Made by a program: the position numbers and the translations under genes. This document shows, one piece after another, positions 16,404 through 25,768 of a stretch of DNA of 56,857 nt. The stretch comes from an uncultured Spirochaetaceae bacterium (GTDB lineage: Bacteria; Spirochaetota; Spirochaetia; Treponematales; Treponemataceae). The DNA is taken from positions 1 through 56,857 of the forward strand of contig CACZPR010000095.1 of NCBI GenBank assembly GCA_902783155.1, read 5' to 3'. Within the stretch, counting starts at the first letter, position 1, and each line of letters opens with the position of its first letter. A model generated the notes under the pieces. That model was not told the DNA's origin, ran no database searches, and saw nothing but the letters and a program-made list of their open reading frames with translations.

Positions 16404-18205
16404 TTGTCCTCCTTTTCCTTAAGCACCGCAAGGAAAGCGCTCTGGGGAAGCTCCACGTCGCCAGCCATGAGCATACGTTTTTTTCCGGCCTTCTGTTTTT
16501 CGAGCAGCTTGCGTTTTCTGGTGACATCGCCTCCGTAGCACTTTGCAAGAACATCCTTTCGCACTGGATTGACAGTTTCGCGCGCAATAATCTGGCTTCC
16601 AATCGCACCCTGGATTGCAACCTTGAACTGCTGTCTGGCAATCTCGCCCTTTAGACGCTCGCACACTGTCCTTGCCCTCTCGACCGCACCCGGACGGTAA
16701 CAAAGCTGGGCCAACGCATCAACAGGCTTTCCGTTAATCAGTATGTCAATCTTCACGAGGTCGGTGGGTCTGTAGTCTATAACCTCGTAGTCAAAGCTCG
16801 CGTATCCACGGCTGTAGGATTTCAGCTTGTCGTAGAAATCAAAAAGCACTTCCGAAAGTGGCATCTCGTATGTAAGCTCCACACGCTTCTCGTCAAGATA
16901 GTTCATGTTTTTCTGGGACCCGCGCTTGAGCCTGCACAGCTCCATGATTGGACCAAGGTATTCCGCCGGAGTTATTATGCTCGCCCTGATGTACGGTTCG
17001 CTCGATGACTCGATTTTTCCTTCGGGGAAGTCTGCCGGATTGTCAACGGATATTTCGTCATGGCCCGCCTGCTTGACCTTGTACTCAACCGATGGCGCGG
17101 TAAAAATAATCACCTGGTCGAAGTCCCTTTCAAGACGCTCCTGAATTATCTCCAGATGAAGAAGGCCAAGGAATCCACAGCGGAATCCATTTCCAAGGGC
17201 AAGGGAGCTGTCCTTTTCGTAGACAAGGGATGCGTCGTTCAGCTTCAGCTTCTCCATGCTCTCCTTGAGTTCCTCGTAGTCGTTGGAGTCGATTGGATAG
17301 ATGGAAGAAAAGACCACCGGCTTCACATCCTTGAATCCAGGAAGAGGCTCCGGTGCGGGATTTGATGAAAGTGTCACAGTGTCACCAACGCGGACATCCG
17401 AAACGGTCTTGATTCCGGCAATCAGATAGCCGACATCGCCGGCCTCCAGTGAAGCAGTCTCCTCGTAGCGAATCTTGAACACGCCGGTCTGCTCAACCTT
17501 GTACTGGACTCCGGAGCTCATAAGAACAATGCTGTCGCCGCTTTTCACACGTCCGTCAACAATCCTCACATGGACAATGACACCACGGTACTCGTCGTAG
17601 TGGCAATCAAAAATCAGTGCCTTCAGCGGGGATTCCGCATTTCCCTGTGGCGGAGGAAATTTTGTTACAATCGCCTCCATCAAATCGTCAATGCCCTCGC
17701 CGGTCTTTGCCGAAACAAGCATGGCATCGGAAGAATCAAGGCCAAGGTCGTGGTCAATCTGGTGCTTCACGCTTTCGACATCCGCGCTTGCCAAATCAAT
17801 CTTGTTTACGACCGGAACTATGGTAAGGTCATGCTCCAGCGCCATATACATATTGCTGACGGTCTGGCTTTCGACTCCCTGTGTCGCGTCAATCAAAAGA
17901 AGCGCACCCTCGCAGGACGCAATCGCACGGCTGACCTCGTAGCTGAAATCAACATGTCCGGGGGTGTCAACAAAATTCAGTTCGTAGTCGTGACCATCCT
18001 TCGCGTGGTAGGGGATTGTCACAGCCTGGCTTTTTATGGTGATTCCGCGCTCACGCTCGATGTCCATGTTGTCCAGAATCTGGTTCATCATCTGGCGTTC
18101 CTCGATAATCTTCGCCTTCTGGATCAGTCTGTCAGCGAGTGTCGATTTTCCATGGTCGATGTGCGCCGTGATACAGAAATTCCGTTTATATTTTAGCTCT
18201 ACCAT
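16400..18205 (-). CDS. lepA: Elongation factor 4 (LepA), ribosome back-translocating GTPase
   Basis: The 601-residue length matches the family exactly. GTPase motifs are all present: AHIDHGKSTLADR (G1), ERGITIK (G2), DTPGHVDF (G3) and NKIDLASAD (G4). The LepA-specific C-terminal domain ends in KAGKKRMLMAGDVELPQSAF. The protein acts on the ribosome during elongation or initiation stress. It is the third gene of an apparent operon with the TPR protein and the HtrA-like protease; only 13 bp separate it from the latter. Its stop overlaps that of the convergent DUF115 gene. Confidence 0.98.
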   Translation of the reverse strand: MVELKYKRNFCITAHIDHGKSTLADRLIQKAKIIEERQMMNQILDNMDIERERGITIKSQAVTIPYHAKDGHDYELNFVDTPGHVDFSYEVSRAIASCEGALLLIDATQGVESQTVSNMYMALEHDLTIVPVVNKIDLASADVESVKHQIDHDLGLDSSDAMLVSAKTGEGIDDLMEAIVTKFPPPQGNAESPLKALIFDCHYDEYRGVIVHVRIVDGRVKSGDSIVLMSSGVQYKVEQTGVFKIRYEETASLEAGDVGYLIAGIKTVSDVRVGDTVTLSSNPAPEPLPGFKDVKPVVFSSIYPIDSNDYEELKESMEKLKLNDASLVYEKDSSLALGNGFRCGFLGLLHLEIIQERLERDFDQVIIFTAPSVEYKVKQAGHDEISVDNPADFPEGKIESSSEPYIRASIITPAEYLGPIMELCRLKRGSQKNMNYLDEKRVELTYEMPLSEVLFDFYDKLKSYSRGYASFDYEVIDYRPTDLVKIDILINGKPVDALAQLCYRPGAVERARTVCERLKGEIARQQFKVAIQGAIGSQIIARETVNPVRKDVLAKCYGGDVTRKRKLLEKQKAGKKRMLMAGDVELPQSAFLAVLKEKEDN

Positions 18206-18218
18206 TTTTTCCTCTCAA

Positions 18219-19901
18219 TTAAAAGTACTGGGAACCGTCAAGGCTTGCGGCAAGTGTCATGCCGTAATCAATGAATCCCTTTTTTTTGTTTTTTGTATAG
18301 ATTCCAACCTGAAGTACAGACTTGTCTTCGCCAGGCTCGCATTGCAAAATCTGGACCGGGTCTCCCTCGCTGAATCCCGCTGTGTCAGCCGAAGAATTTT
18401 TTATGACCTTCTTCACTGTATACAATTTTTTGTTTGTGGTCGAACTTCTGACAAGCTCCATTCCCAAAATCGGGTACAGCGCGGACGAGATCAGGTCGTG
18501 GGTATAAAATGTGTAGCCCGGATTTTCTGGCCTTGACGAAAGATAGACCGGGAAAGTTTTTTTTCTGCCCGACTCAGGATTTTCAGCCGTTACCCGAACA
18601 ATAGTTCCGTCCATCTTTCCAAGCAGATAGAGATGGAGAGCGTCCACCGAATCAATGGGGGAACCGTCGATTGCCGTTATAACATCCCCCTCGCGAAGCC
18701 CCGCAAACGAAGCCTTTCCGCCCGGCATCACGTAGAGGATTTCCACACCCTCGTTTTTCGCGCCGGAACCAACCATGCGCCTTGTCTTTCCAAAAGCCTC
18801 CATCCATCCGTGGGTCCTTTTTCCACCGCCAAACAGAAAGGCAAGCTCCGCCTTGAGATATTCAACCGGTATGGCAAAGTTCAGTCCCTGGTAGTTCTGC
18901 ACACCGGCAAATACCACCGCCTGCACCCTGCCCTGGTCGTCAATCATCGGTCCACCGGAATTACCCGGGCTTACCGCGGCATCAATCTGGAAGACCTTGC
19001 CCAATGAAAGAAGGTCCCTGTCCGTTGCCGAGACAATTCCACCTGTGAGCGTCCTGTCCAGACCAAGAGGCGAACCCATGACATAGATTTTGTCTCCAAT
19101 CTCAAGCTCCGAGCTTGTTCCGAAAGTAAAAATGTATGGAGCGTCAACCTCGGTCTTGACCAGGGCAAGGTCCATGGTCTTGTCGTATCCAACAACGCGG
19201 GCCGGAATCCTTGTGTCCGGGTCCTCCGCAAGTTTTATATAGAGACGTGCATATCCGTTGTAGGCAGGGTCAACGCAGTCGGAGATTACATGGTGGTTGG
19301 TGATTATAAATCCGTCGCGGGTGATGAAGAATCCGCTTCCAAGAACAGTGTCCTTGTAGCCAACCCCGCCCTCTATCTTTATTCCCTTGTCAACAAATAT
19401 TGTGACGGTTCCCTTTATCATCTGGGAGGCCTTCTGGTTTTGCGGGAGAGATTTTTCAATCGGCATGGATGATTCGACCAAAGCCGAAAGCTCCGACGGA
19501 TTTTTTTCAAGGGAGGAAATCTTTTTGCTTCCCGCCGCAGCAAGGGAGTCGTACAGCCTGATGGCATCCAGATATTTTTTTTCCGAGAGCGAAGTCCTGT
19601 ACAGGCCAAGCACCAAATCTTCGCAGTCTGCAAAAACTTCCGCGGTCCCTGAAATGTCGGGGGCATTCTCAACAAGAACGGTGGAACGCCACAGAGCCTC
19701 CACTGGATTTTTTTTCGCAAGACTTTCCACAGCCTTTATCTCATCCCTGACAACATCCTCCTGGCTGTAGTTGATTGAAGCATAGAGCCGCTCGGCCTCG
19801 TCGGTGCTGCCACAGGAAAAAAAGGACATAGACAGGACGGCACAGCAGAATGTACCGCCCAGCTTTTTAAGAACACTTTTTTCCAGAGTGAAAATCTTCA
19901 T
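18219..19901 (-). CDS. HtrA-like trypsin-fold serine protease lipoprotein with PDZ domain
   Basis: This 560-residue protein has a lipoprotein signal (MSFFSC lipobox), a helical N-terminal region, a trypsin-like domain and a PDZ region. The catalytic triad is visible: His in IITNHHVISD, Asp in KTMDLALVKT and Ser in SPGNSGGPMID. The PDZ part follows (GGKASFAGLREGDVITAIDG), with a second PDZ-like segment near the C-terminus (NSSADTAGFSEGDPVQIL). It should act outside the cytoplasm in protein quality control. ATG 19901 is chosen, with AAGGAA about 9 nt upstream. The N-terminal extension relative to DegP/DegQ is unusual. It lies 28 bp after the TPR gene and 13 bp before lepA. Confidence 0.9.
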   Translation of the reverse strand: MKIFTLEKSVLKKLGGTFCCAVLSMSFFSCGSTDEAERLYASINYSQEDVVRDEIKAVESLAKKNPVEALWRSTVLVENAPDISGTAEVFADCEDLVLGLYRTSLSEKKYLDAIRLYDSLAAAGSKKISSLEKNPSELSALVESSMPIEKSLPQNQKASQMIKGTVTIFVDKGIKIEGGVGYKDTVLGSGFFITRDGFIITNHHVISDCVDPAYNGYARLYIKLAEDPDTRIPARVVGYDKTMDLALVKTEVDAPYIFTFGTSSELEIGDKIYVMGSPLGLDRTLTGGIVSATDRDLLSLGKVFQIDAAVSPGNSGGPMIDDQGRVQAVVFAGVQNYQGLNFAIPVEYLKAELAFLFGGGKRTHGWMEAFGKTRRMVGSGAKNEGVEILYVMPGGKASFAGLREGDVITAIDGSPIDSVDALHLYLLGKMDGTIVRVTAENPESGRKKTFPVYLSSRPENPGYTFYTHDLISSALYPILGMELVRSSTTNKKLYTVKKVIKNSSADTAGFSEGDPVQILQCEPGEDKSVLQVGIYTKNKKKGFIDYGMTLAASLDGSQYF

Positions 19902-19929
19902 CAAAAAAATTCCTTGGACCACGGGACCG

Positions 19930-22089
19930 CTAGTCCTCGATAATCATGCCGAAATTGTGGTCGCCAATCCTTACCGCAAGCACACGGTGGACCTTGTCGC
20001 TGACTATGACGGTTCCACCTTCATTTGCGTTTGCGTTGAGGGACTGGAGCGCAAGACGTGTAAGGGAGAGGGTTCCCTTTTCTCCAATCCAGTAGAACCT
20101 GTATGTGTCGTCCTCGCTGATTGCGAATTTTTCGATAGCGGTGTACACCGATGTCGGGACTCCGTTTTCAAATACCACATGGACAAGGTTGCTCTCGTTG
20201 TCAAAGAACATGGACTCCTCGACCACCGGGGTCTTTTTGTCATCCTTGGCCGCAGATTTTTTAACGTAGCGAATATCCCAGCTTCCGTCGCCGTCTGTGT
20301 CCCATGAACTTATCTTTCCACCGCGCGGGAGATATTCCTCCGTAAAGTCCGGGATTGTGTCCTTTCCCCTCGTGTCAACCTGCACCATGCGCAGATAGTA
20401 AGGAGCGGCATCCGATGGAAGTCCAAAGAGGTTGACCATTATCTGCCTTTCGTCCTCCAGCGAATGAACCTCCATGTTGCCTTCCTTGTCCACGCCATAA
20501 AATTCCGTATTCTCGAAAACACCGTCGCCGTCCGCATCGACCACACGCAGAACCGGGTTTCCGTTTTCAAATTCCGCAATCGCGTAGTCCACTTTTCCGA
20601 CCCTGTACCTTGCGCTGTGAATCTTTCCAGAAAGAACGGAGAATGTTATGGTCGCGTTCTCCCTCTCGTTTGAAAGCACTGTGACAGATGACGCCGCGTT
20701 CATAAGCAGCTGGCTGTCAATTCCACCGGCAGAATCAACATCGTCGTTCAGAATCGGGAAGTAGAATGAGGACCCTGTCACCTTGAGCACGTCAAAGTCC
20801 ACCGCCATATTGAATGGAGACCAGTTCAGTCCACCGGGAACAAGGCTGTAGCTCTCGGTGGTCCTGCCCTTCGCGTCATGGATTGCAACTGTCCTCAGGC
20901 TTGGAAATTTTCCCCATGTGAAATCCATGTTGCCAGAGTAGATTGTACCCGAGACAGGATTTCCATAGTCGCAGACCGCGCTCCACTCGAAAGAGCCGTC
21001 CTGGTTTTTGTCATAATACAGAGCCTGGGGACGGCCCCTCTGGTACTGGACATAGAGGTTCACAATCCTGTCGCCGTCCGTGTCCCTCGTCATGGAGCCG
21101 TTGTATGCGTTGAGATATGAGACCGCCTTTTTTTTGGTTCCCTCGTCGCCAAGTGCAGAAAGGAATGCAAGAAGGTCCTCGTAGGAAACAGAGCTGTCCG
21201 CAAAGTCAGAGATATAGTCAAGCGCCTCGTCCTCGGTCAGGAGCTTGTCCTTCATTGCCAGGAGCGCAAATTTTGGATGCCTCAGCCCCCTTGCCCTGAA
21301 CGACTTCATCATAACAAGCCGGGTCTTTTGGTCCGCAAAAGGCATGGCGATTACCTCAAGCTCCGTTGTGGCGGTAGTGGAGTTTCCATCAAAATATCCA
21401 CCGGAAAGCTCCATTATCTGCGATATGAAAAGTTTTGACATGCGTGAGACATCGGCGTTCGCCACATCCGGATTTTCATAAGTGAAAAAGAGCAGCGGGA
21501 AGCGGATGTCGTTAGGGTACAGCCTTCTTGCCGCATCGATTTTTGTCCTTGCGTCCTCCATTTTTCCCATGCGGTAGAGGGCCTTGGTCCTTATGTACTC
21601 CGCATCCGAAGAATAGACGTAGGGACCGTTGACGAACGCAGGATTGTTGAAGTCGCGACCGTTTCCATCAAGAACGGCGGAAACATCTCCATAGCGGCCG
21701 GTGTCACAGAGTATGTCGGCGTAAAGGATTCTTGCCGCGTCCCTGTTGTAGTCAAGCCACGTCTGCTCGTTTATCGCGCGCTCCACATATCCACCGACAA
21801 CAGCCTTGGTCTTTCCCTGGTTGTTCTCGGCAACGGCAAGCATGTACCACAAATCGGAAACAGTGTCGTCGTAGGTAAGACCCAAGGAAATCTGGGCCTC
21901 CACGGAATGCCAGTCGTTCTGGGCGGCATAGCTTTTCGCAAGGTTTAGACATCTGAGGGCTGTCCGCCTGTTGGCCATTCTCGCGGAATCATCAAGCGGA
22001 TCATTGTAGTAGCTCTGGGCAAAAACCTGTCCGGAAGTCAGAACCAATGCCAACGAAGAAAACAAAACCGACAAAAACCTTCTTTTCAT
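19930..22089 (-). CDS. Exported TPR-containing protein, function unknown
   Basis: The 719-residue protein begins with a signal peptide ending VFAQS. Residues 40-230 show TPR-like helical repeats (ALRCLNLAKSYAAQNDW, AKALYRMGKMEDARTKI-like). The rest alternates Gly/Asp-rich beta-like segments with DxDGD motifs (DTDGDRIVN, DKNQDGSFEW, DADGDGVFEN, DTDGDGSWDI) that resemble calcium-binding or beta-propeller-like repeats. It probably works in the periplasm or outer envelope. AAGGAAAGG precedes the ATG. It is the first gene of the protease-lepA operon. I do not recognise a specific orthologue. Confidence 0.8.
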   Translation of the reverse strand: MKRRFLSVLFSSLALVLTSGQVFAQSYYNDPLDDSARMANRRTALRCLNLAKSYAAQNDWHSVEAQISLGLTYDDTVSDLWYMLAVAENNQGKTKAVVGGYVERAINEQTWLDYNRDAARILYADILCDTGRYGDVSAVLDGNGRDFNNPAFVNGPYVYSSDAEYIRTKALYRMGKMEDARTKIDAARRLYPNDIRFPLLFFTYENPDVANADVSRMSKLFISQIMELSGGYFDGNSTTATTELEVIAMPFADQKTRLVMMKSFRARGLRHPKFALLAMKDKLLTEDEALDYISDFADSSVSYEDLLAFLSALGDEGTKKKAVSYLNAYNGSMTRDTDGDRIVNLYVQYQRGRPQALYYDKNQDGSFEWSAVCDYGNPVSGTIYSGNMDFTWGKFPSLRTVAIHDAKGRTTESYSLVPGGLNWSPFNMAVDFDVLKVTGSSFYFPILNDDVDSAGGIDSQLLMNAASSVTVLSNERENATITFSVLSGKIHSARYRVGKVDYAIAEFENGNPVLRVVDADGDGVFENTEFYGVDKEGNMEVHSLEDERQIMVNLFGLPSDAAPYYLRMVQVDTRGKDTIPDFTEEYLPRGGKISSWDTDGDGSWDIRYVKKSAAKDDKKTPVVEESMFFDNESNLVHVVFENGVPTSVYTAIEKFAISEDDTYRFYWIGEKGTLSLTRLALQSLNANANEGGTVIVSDKVHRVLAVRIGDHNFGMIIED

Positions 22090-22176
22090 ATCCTTTCCTT
22101 AGAGGATCAAGCGATGGTCCTCTGTTAATTTTCGATGGTTTTTCCAGACATCAACAGTTGGAAAAGACCAAAAACT

Positions 22177-23604
22177 TCAATTTTCAAAACCAGGTAACAC
22201 AGCCGGGGCCGACACCTTTTTTACTATCCAGTCCCTGAATCCAAGTGGCGAACCAAGCACAGCGTAAAGCATCTGGTCCACGGTGGAAAGCTCCTGCACA
22301 ACAGGAACCAAGTCCCTCTTCCCGCCACCGCACTTCCAGTCGTCCAGAATTTTTGACACGGCCCTAAATCTTCCGTCGGATGTCAAAATCGAGTCGTCAA
22401 TCTGCCTGCTCCTGAACATAAATGGAAAACAAAGATTCGGCATGGAGATTACATTTTCCGCACCAAAGCCGCACGAGAGGCCGAGCGAAACAGAGTCCCC
22501 CGAACGAAAGACCGAAACCTCCCAAGGGCCAGCAGACCAGTGTCCCGGTCCATCTATTATAACAGAAAAACCAGATTCTGTCGCCTGTCCACTATATTTG
22601 CAGAGAAAAATCCTTCCGCACTTTTTTTCCACGCTGATTCCGGCGGCATTGTCCCTCCATCCGTCCATTTTTCCAGGTCCCGCGCGGCATATTGAATCGA
22701 CAAACCGATATGGAACCCTCGCTCCCGGTCCAACCAGATTCAAAGCCCTGTAGACCACCCGGCGACGGATTGCCATGTCAAGACGCGAAAATGCTTCCGA
22801 ATCAAAAGAGCATCCACTCTCCCCGGACTCGAACAGGATTTTTTCAAGGGAAGAAGCTGCCACGCCCTCGACGACAACGGAATCCTCCCGCAGCTTGTTT
22901 GAGAGACTGTAGACGCTGCCCCTCCAGCCAGGAAACTCAGTGTCGAGCATCGGAATGATTTTGTGGCGGATTTTGTTTCTGAGCATGGAAGTGTCAAAAT
23001 TGGTCATGTCGGTCCTGAAATCCACGCCCCTGGCCGAAAGATATTTCTCAATGTCGCCCCTCGAGATTCCAATCATCGGACGCAGAAAAAAGTCACGCAC
23101 CGGTGGAATCCCCGAAAGAGAAGCAGAGTCGCCCCCCGAAAGAAAACGCATGAGGACGGTCTCAATCTGGTCGTTCATGTTGTGCGCAAGACATACATAG
23201 TCCAGGGCAAACATTTTTTTAAAGTCCGCAAAAGCCCCATACCTGAGCCTACGCGCGGCATCCTCCATTCCACAGCCAAATGCACGTGCCGTCTCGTCCA
23301 CCTTCCCACGCGGGATGTCAACACGGAAACAGTCCACCCCAAGCTTTTCGCAGTAGGACTGTACAAAACCAGCGTCCCCCTCGGTCTCCTCCGCCGGACG
23401 TATGTTGTGGTTGACGGTCACTACATGCAGCTCCATGTTTTTAGGCAGGATATGGAAAAGGACAGTCAGCATGGCAATCGAGTCGGCCCCACCGCTAACC
23501 GCGGCACCAATTTTCAGCGGCAGAGAAAAATCCAGGCCAAAACTTTCAAGCCTGGCACGAAATCCGCCCTCCACATCCGCAAGGATTTTGTTGTTTTCTT
23601 CCAT
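22177..23604 (-). CDS. tilS: tRNA(Ile)-lysidine synthetase
   Basis: The 475-residue protein is TilS, which uses ATP and lysine to modify C34 of tRNA-Ile(CAU). The PP-loop motif is AVSGGADSIAMLTVL near residue 35. HNIRP, GMEDAARRLRYGAF, LAHNMNDQIETVLMRFLSG and LRPMIGISR follow the family pattern, and a less conserved C-terminal domain completes it. The ATG at 23604 has no strong ribosome-binding site. It lies between the rplY terminator and the TPR gene, 87 bp from the latter, and is probably transcribed on its own. Confidence 0.95.
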   Translation of the reverse strand: MEENNKILADVEGGFRARLESFGLDFSLPLKIGAAVSGGADSIAMLTVLFHILPKNMELHVVTVNHNIRPAEETEGDAGFVQSYCEKLGVDCFRVDIPRGKVDETARAFGCGMEDAARRLRYGAFADFKKMFALDYVCLAHNMNDQIETVLMRFLSGGDSASLSGIPPVRDFFLRPMIGISRGDIEKYLSARGVDFRTDMTNFDTSMLRNKIRHKIIPMLDTEFPGWRGSVYSLSNKLREDSVVVEGVAASSLEKILFESGESGCSFDSEAFSRLDMAIRRRVVYRALNLVGPGARVPYRFVDSICRAGPGKMDGWRDNAAGISVEKKCGRIFLCKYSGQATESGFSVIIDGPGHWSAGPWEVSVFRSGDSVSLGLSCGFGAENVISMPNLCFPFMFRSRQIDDSILTSDGRFRAVSKILDDWKCGGGKRDLVPVVQELSTVDQMLYAVLGSPLGFRDWIVKKVSAPAVLPGFEN

Positions 23605-23645
23605 AAAATAAAACTGAATCCGTCAAAAATTTTTGCAAGCCTTTA

Positions 23646-23676
23646 AAACAAAAACAGCCCCGGAAAAAACCAGGGC
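23646..23676 (-). terminator. Intrinsic terminator of the ispE-spoVG-tRNA-Gln-rplY unit
   Basis: On the minus strand GCCCTGG pairs with CCGGGGC across TTTTTT and is followed by a T-rich tract. It lies just after the rplY stop. Confidence 0.75.
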
Positions 23677-23694
23677 CGCCGTGTATGTCATCGA

Positions 23695-24249
23695 TTAACG
23701 CTTCGGTGGTGCGATTGTGACAATCAGTGACTCAGGATTTGAAAGAACAGTCACCTTGTCTCCCAGGTTCAGGTCCTTGATTGCAAGCTTTCCACCAATT
23801 TCCAGTCCGGAAACATTGGCAGAAATAAACGCCGGCATGTCATCAGGGAGGGCCTTGATTTTTACATCAGGCACGTGCTTTACCATGAATCCACCCTTGA
23901 GAACACCGGCTGGGTTTCCTTCCAGACGAATCTTGAGGACCGCTGTGATTGGCTTGTTTCCGCTCACGATATGGAAGTCCGCATGGAGGTTCTTGTCGGT
24001 CTTAATGTCGTACTCTGTATCGGCGATATAGGCCTTGTTGTCCTGTCCGTCAATCTTGAGGTTGATGAGTGTTGTCTTTGTGATTGAGCGCCACACCTTT
24101 GAAAATTCAGCCGCACTGATTTCAAGCATCACTGATTCGCCCTTCTCGTTATATGCGACGGCAGGAATGTTTCCCGTGGCACGGATTTTTTTTGCGGCAG
24201 CCTTTCCAGCCACACTTCTTGTCTTTGCGTTGATTACACACTGTTCCAT
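23695..24249 (-). CDS. rplY: Ribosomal protein bL25 (Ctc form)
   Basis: The 184-residue protein has an N-terminal 5S-rRNA-binding L25 domain (RSVAGKAAAKKIRATGNIPAVAYN) and a C-terminal TL5/Ctc beta domain ending in NPESLIVTIAPPKR. This is the longer general-stress-protein form rather than the short enteric form. It binds 5S rRNA in the central protuberance of the large subunit. AAAGGAG lies at good distance before the ATG. It comes last in the unit with ispE, spoVG and tRNA-Gln, and is followed by an intrinsic terminator. Confidence 0.97.
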   Translation of the reverse strand: MEQCVINAKTRSVAGKAAAKKIRATGNIPAVAYNEKGESVMLEISAAEFSKVWRSITKTTLINLKIDGQDNKAYIADTEYDIKTDKNLHADFHIVSGNKPITAVLKIRLEGNPAGVLKGGFMVKHVPDVKIKALPDDMPAFISANVSGLEIGGKLAIKDLNLGDKVTVLSNPESLIVTIAPPKR

Positions 24250-24304
24250 TTAAAAGCTCCTTTGCTTATGGTCGCTCGGATTTACCGGCACCTTTTTTAA
24301 AAAA

Positions 24305-24377
24305 CTGGGACGGCTGGATTCGAACCAGCGGAATGACGGCACCAAAAGCCGTTGTCTTACCACTTGACGACGCCCCA
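24305..24377 (-). tRNA. tRNA-Gln (anticodon TTG)
   Basis: The minus strand folds as a tRNA: acceptor TGGGGCG/CGTCCCA, D arm TCAAGTGGTAAGA, anticodon stem ACGGC/GCCGT around loop TTTTGGT (anticodon TTG), T arm GCTGG-TTCGAAT-CCAGC, and G discriminator. It is embedded between spoVG and rplY on the same strand. Confidence 0.95.
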
Positions 24378-24434
24378 AAAAAATATCCGACCCGCCCAAA
24401 AACAAAAGTTCCCGGGCAGGGCCACTTTGTTCCT

Positions 24435-24719
24435 TTACTCCGCAGGACTGTTGCTTCCCTTCTCGAATTTTCCAGAGTTGTAGTCGTCGATTATGCGGCT
24501 CTGCAGCTCGTTGCGGAACTCCGGGTTGATTGGATGGGCCACATCCACGTAGACACCCTCGCTGTTTCTGCGGCTGGGCATGGCCACAAAAAGTCCTGTC
24601 TTTCCCTCGATAATCTTGATGTTGTGGACAACAAAGCAGTCATCGAAAGTCACCGTCACATAGGCCTTGAGTTTTTCATCACCATCGACCTTGCGGATTT
24701 TCAGCTCTGTAATTTTCAT
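24435..24719 (-). CDS. spoVG: SpoVG regulatory protein
   Basis: The 94-residue protein is SpoVG, a site-specific DNA/RNA-binding regulator found in Firmicutes and spirochaetes. The family core is clear: MKITELKIRKV at the start, KAYVTVTFDDCFVVHNIKIIEG, and GLFVAMPSRR. A C-terminal tail of about ten residues follows. The ATG at 24719 has GGAGGG at 24726-24731; the longer reading from 24740 is not supported. It starts 17 bp after the ispE stop. In Borrelia SpoVG is a nucleic-acid-binding regulator; the target here is unknown. Confidence 0.96.
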   Translation of the reverse strand: MKITELKIRKVDGDEKLKAYVTVTFDDCFVVHNIKIIEGKTGLFVAMPSRRNSEGVYVDVAHPINPEFRNELQSRIIDDYNSGKFEKGSNSPAE

Positions 24720-24736
24720 AATAAACCCTCCTGGAC

Positions 24737-25627
24737 TCACACAAGCACGGTCCGCCAGTCGCGTTCAAGACGACCTTTTACGAACTCAGCCCTGTCTCTG
24801 TCCTCGAACACGCCAAACACCGTGGAACCGGAGCCTGACATATCAACAAAATCGGCCCCCGAAGTTTTTACAGCATCCAGGGCATTCAAAATCCTTGGAA
24901 ACTTTTGTCCAACGGGAACGGTAAAATCGTTCACAAACGTCCAGTCCCGCACAGGCCTTCCGTAAATCTCCGCGAGACTCTCATCCCCGCCCCGCTGCCT
25001 TGTCCCGGCCATATCGACCAGACCGTAAGCCATGGGTGTCGGAACAGTCTCGCCCGGAAAGACCAGAAGAACCGAAAAATCATTTCTCGGCTCCAGAGGA
25101 GAAACCCGTTCCCCCCTGCCACCAACCAGAGCTGCGAACCTCTTTTCCATAGACCCGGCTCCAATTTCCGAAAACTGGGCCTTGGAAAAAAAATAAACAT
25201 CGCTTCCAACCTGCGCCGAAATCTTGTCAAAATCGGATTCGGTCAAACGTGTGTCCAGCATTGTGTCAATGGATTTTATAAAAGAAGATGAATCGCTCGA
25301 TCCGCCCCCCAATCCACCGCCGGCAGGGATTTTTTTGTCCACAACAACATGGACCCCCCTATCGTTGCCAGTCAGCACGCAGAAAGCTTTGTATGCCCTT
25401 GAAAAAGTGTTGTCGTCGGGAAGCTGAATGCTCCGCTCTCCCACACAGTCCACGACACAGGTATTCTTCTCATCAAGCCCGTCGCAAAGTTCAACAGTCA
25501 CAAAATCGCAAAGCGCGACGGTCGTAAAGATACTCTCGATGTCATGGTAGCCGTCGTCCCGCCTTGGAAAGACCCTGAGTCCCAGATTTATCTTGGCCGG
25601 GGCGGAAACAGTCAAACCTTTTCGCAT
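24737..25627 (-). CDS. ispE: 4-diphosphocytidyl-2-C-methyl-D-erythritol kinase
   Basis: The 296-residue protein is a GHMP-family kinase of the non-mevalonate isoprenoid pathway. It phosphorylates the 2-hydroxyl of CDP-methylerythritol. Motifs are SAPAKINLGLRV, RRDDGYHDIESIF, the ATP loop IPAGGGLGGGSSDSSSF and MSGSGSTVFGVF. The promoter TTGACA-18-TATAGT ends 8 nt before the ATG, with no Shine-Dalgarno, so the mRNA may have almost no leader. It heads the unit ispE-spoVG-tRNA-Gln-rplY. Confidence 0.97.
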   Translation of the reverse strand: MRKGLTVSAPAKINLGLRVFPRRDDGYHDIESIFTTVALCDFVTVELCDGLDEKNTCVVDCVGERSIQLPDDNTFSRAYKAFCVLTGNDRGVHVVVDKKIPAGGGLGGGSSDSSSFIKSIDTMLDTRLTESDFDKISAQVGSDVYFFSKAQFSEIGAGSMEKRFAALVGGRGERVSPLEPRNDFSVLLVFPGETVPTPMAYGLVDMAGTRQRGGDESLAEIYGRPVRDWTFVNDFTVPVGQKFPRILNALDAVKTSGADFVDMSGSGSTVFGVFEDRDRAEFVKGRLERDWRTVLV

Positions 25628-25635
25628 ACCGAGAC

Positions 25636-25665
25636 ACTATAGCACAAATGTTTTGGCGGTGTCAA
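25636..25665 (-). promoter_or_regulatory. Promoter of ispE, near-leaderless
   Basis: Minus strand: TTGACA (25665-25660), 18-nt spacer, TATAGT (25641-25636), then 8 nt to the ATG at 25627. Confidence 0.7.
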
Positions 25666-25730
25666 TAAATCAGATTTACACTTTTTTTTGCTGGCACAGC
25701 CTAGAGATGACCTTTATTCCCTCCACCCAT

Positions 25731-25759
25731 TTGAATATTTATTCAAAAGTCTGTATATT
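25731..25759 (+). promoter_or_regulatory. Promoter of the DnaJ-domain gene, near-leaderless
   Basis: TTGAAT (25731-25736), 17-nt spacer, TATATT (25754-25759), then 9 nt to the ATG at 25769. No Shine-Dalgarno is present. Confidence 0.55.
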
Positions 25760-25768
25760 TTCTACTAT

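Noticed and set aside
22963-23646. Long plus-strand frame of 227 codons
   Set aside because: It is antisense to tilS, which is clearly real, and its translation has no domain, start signal or normal composition.
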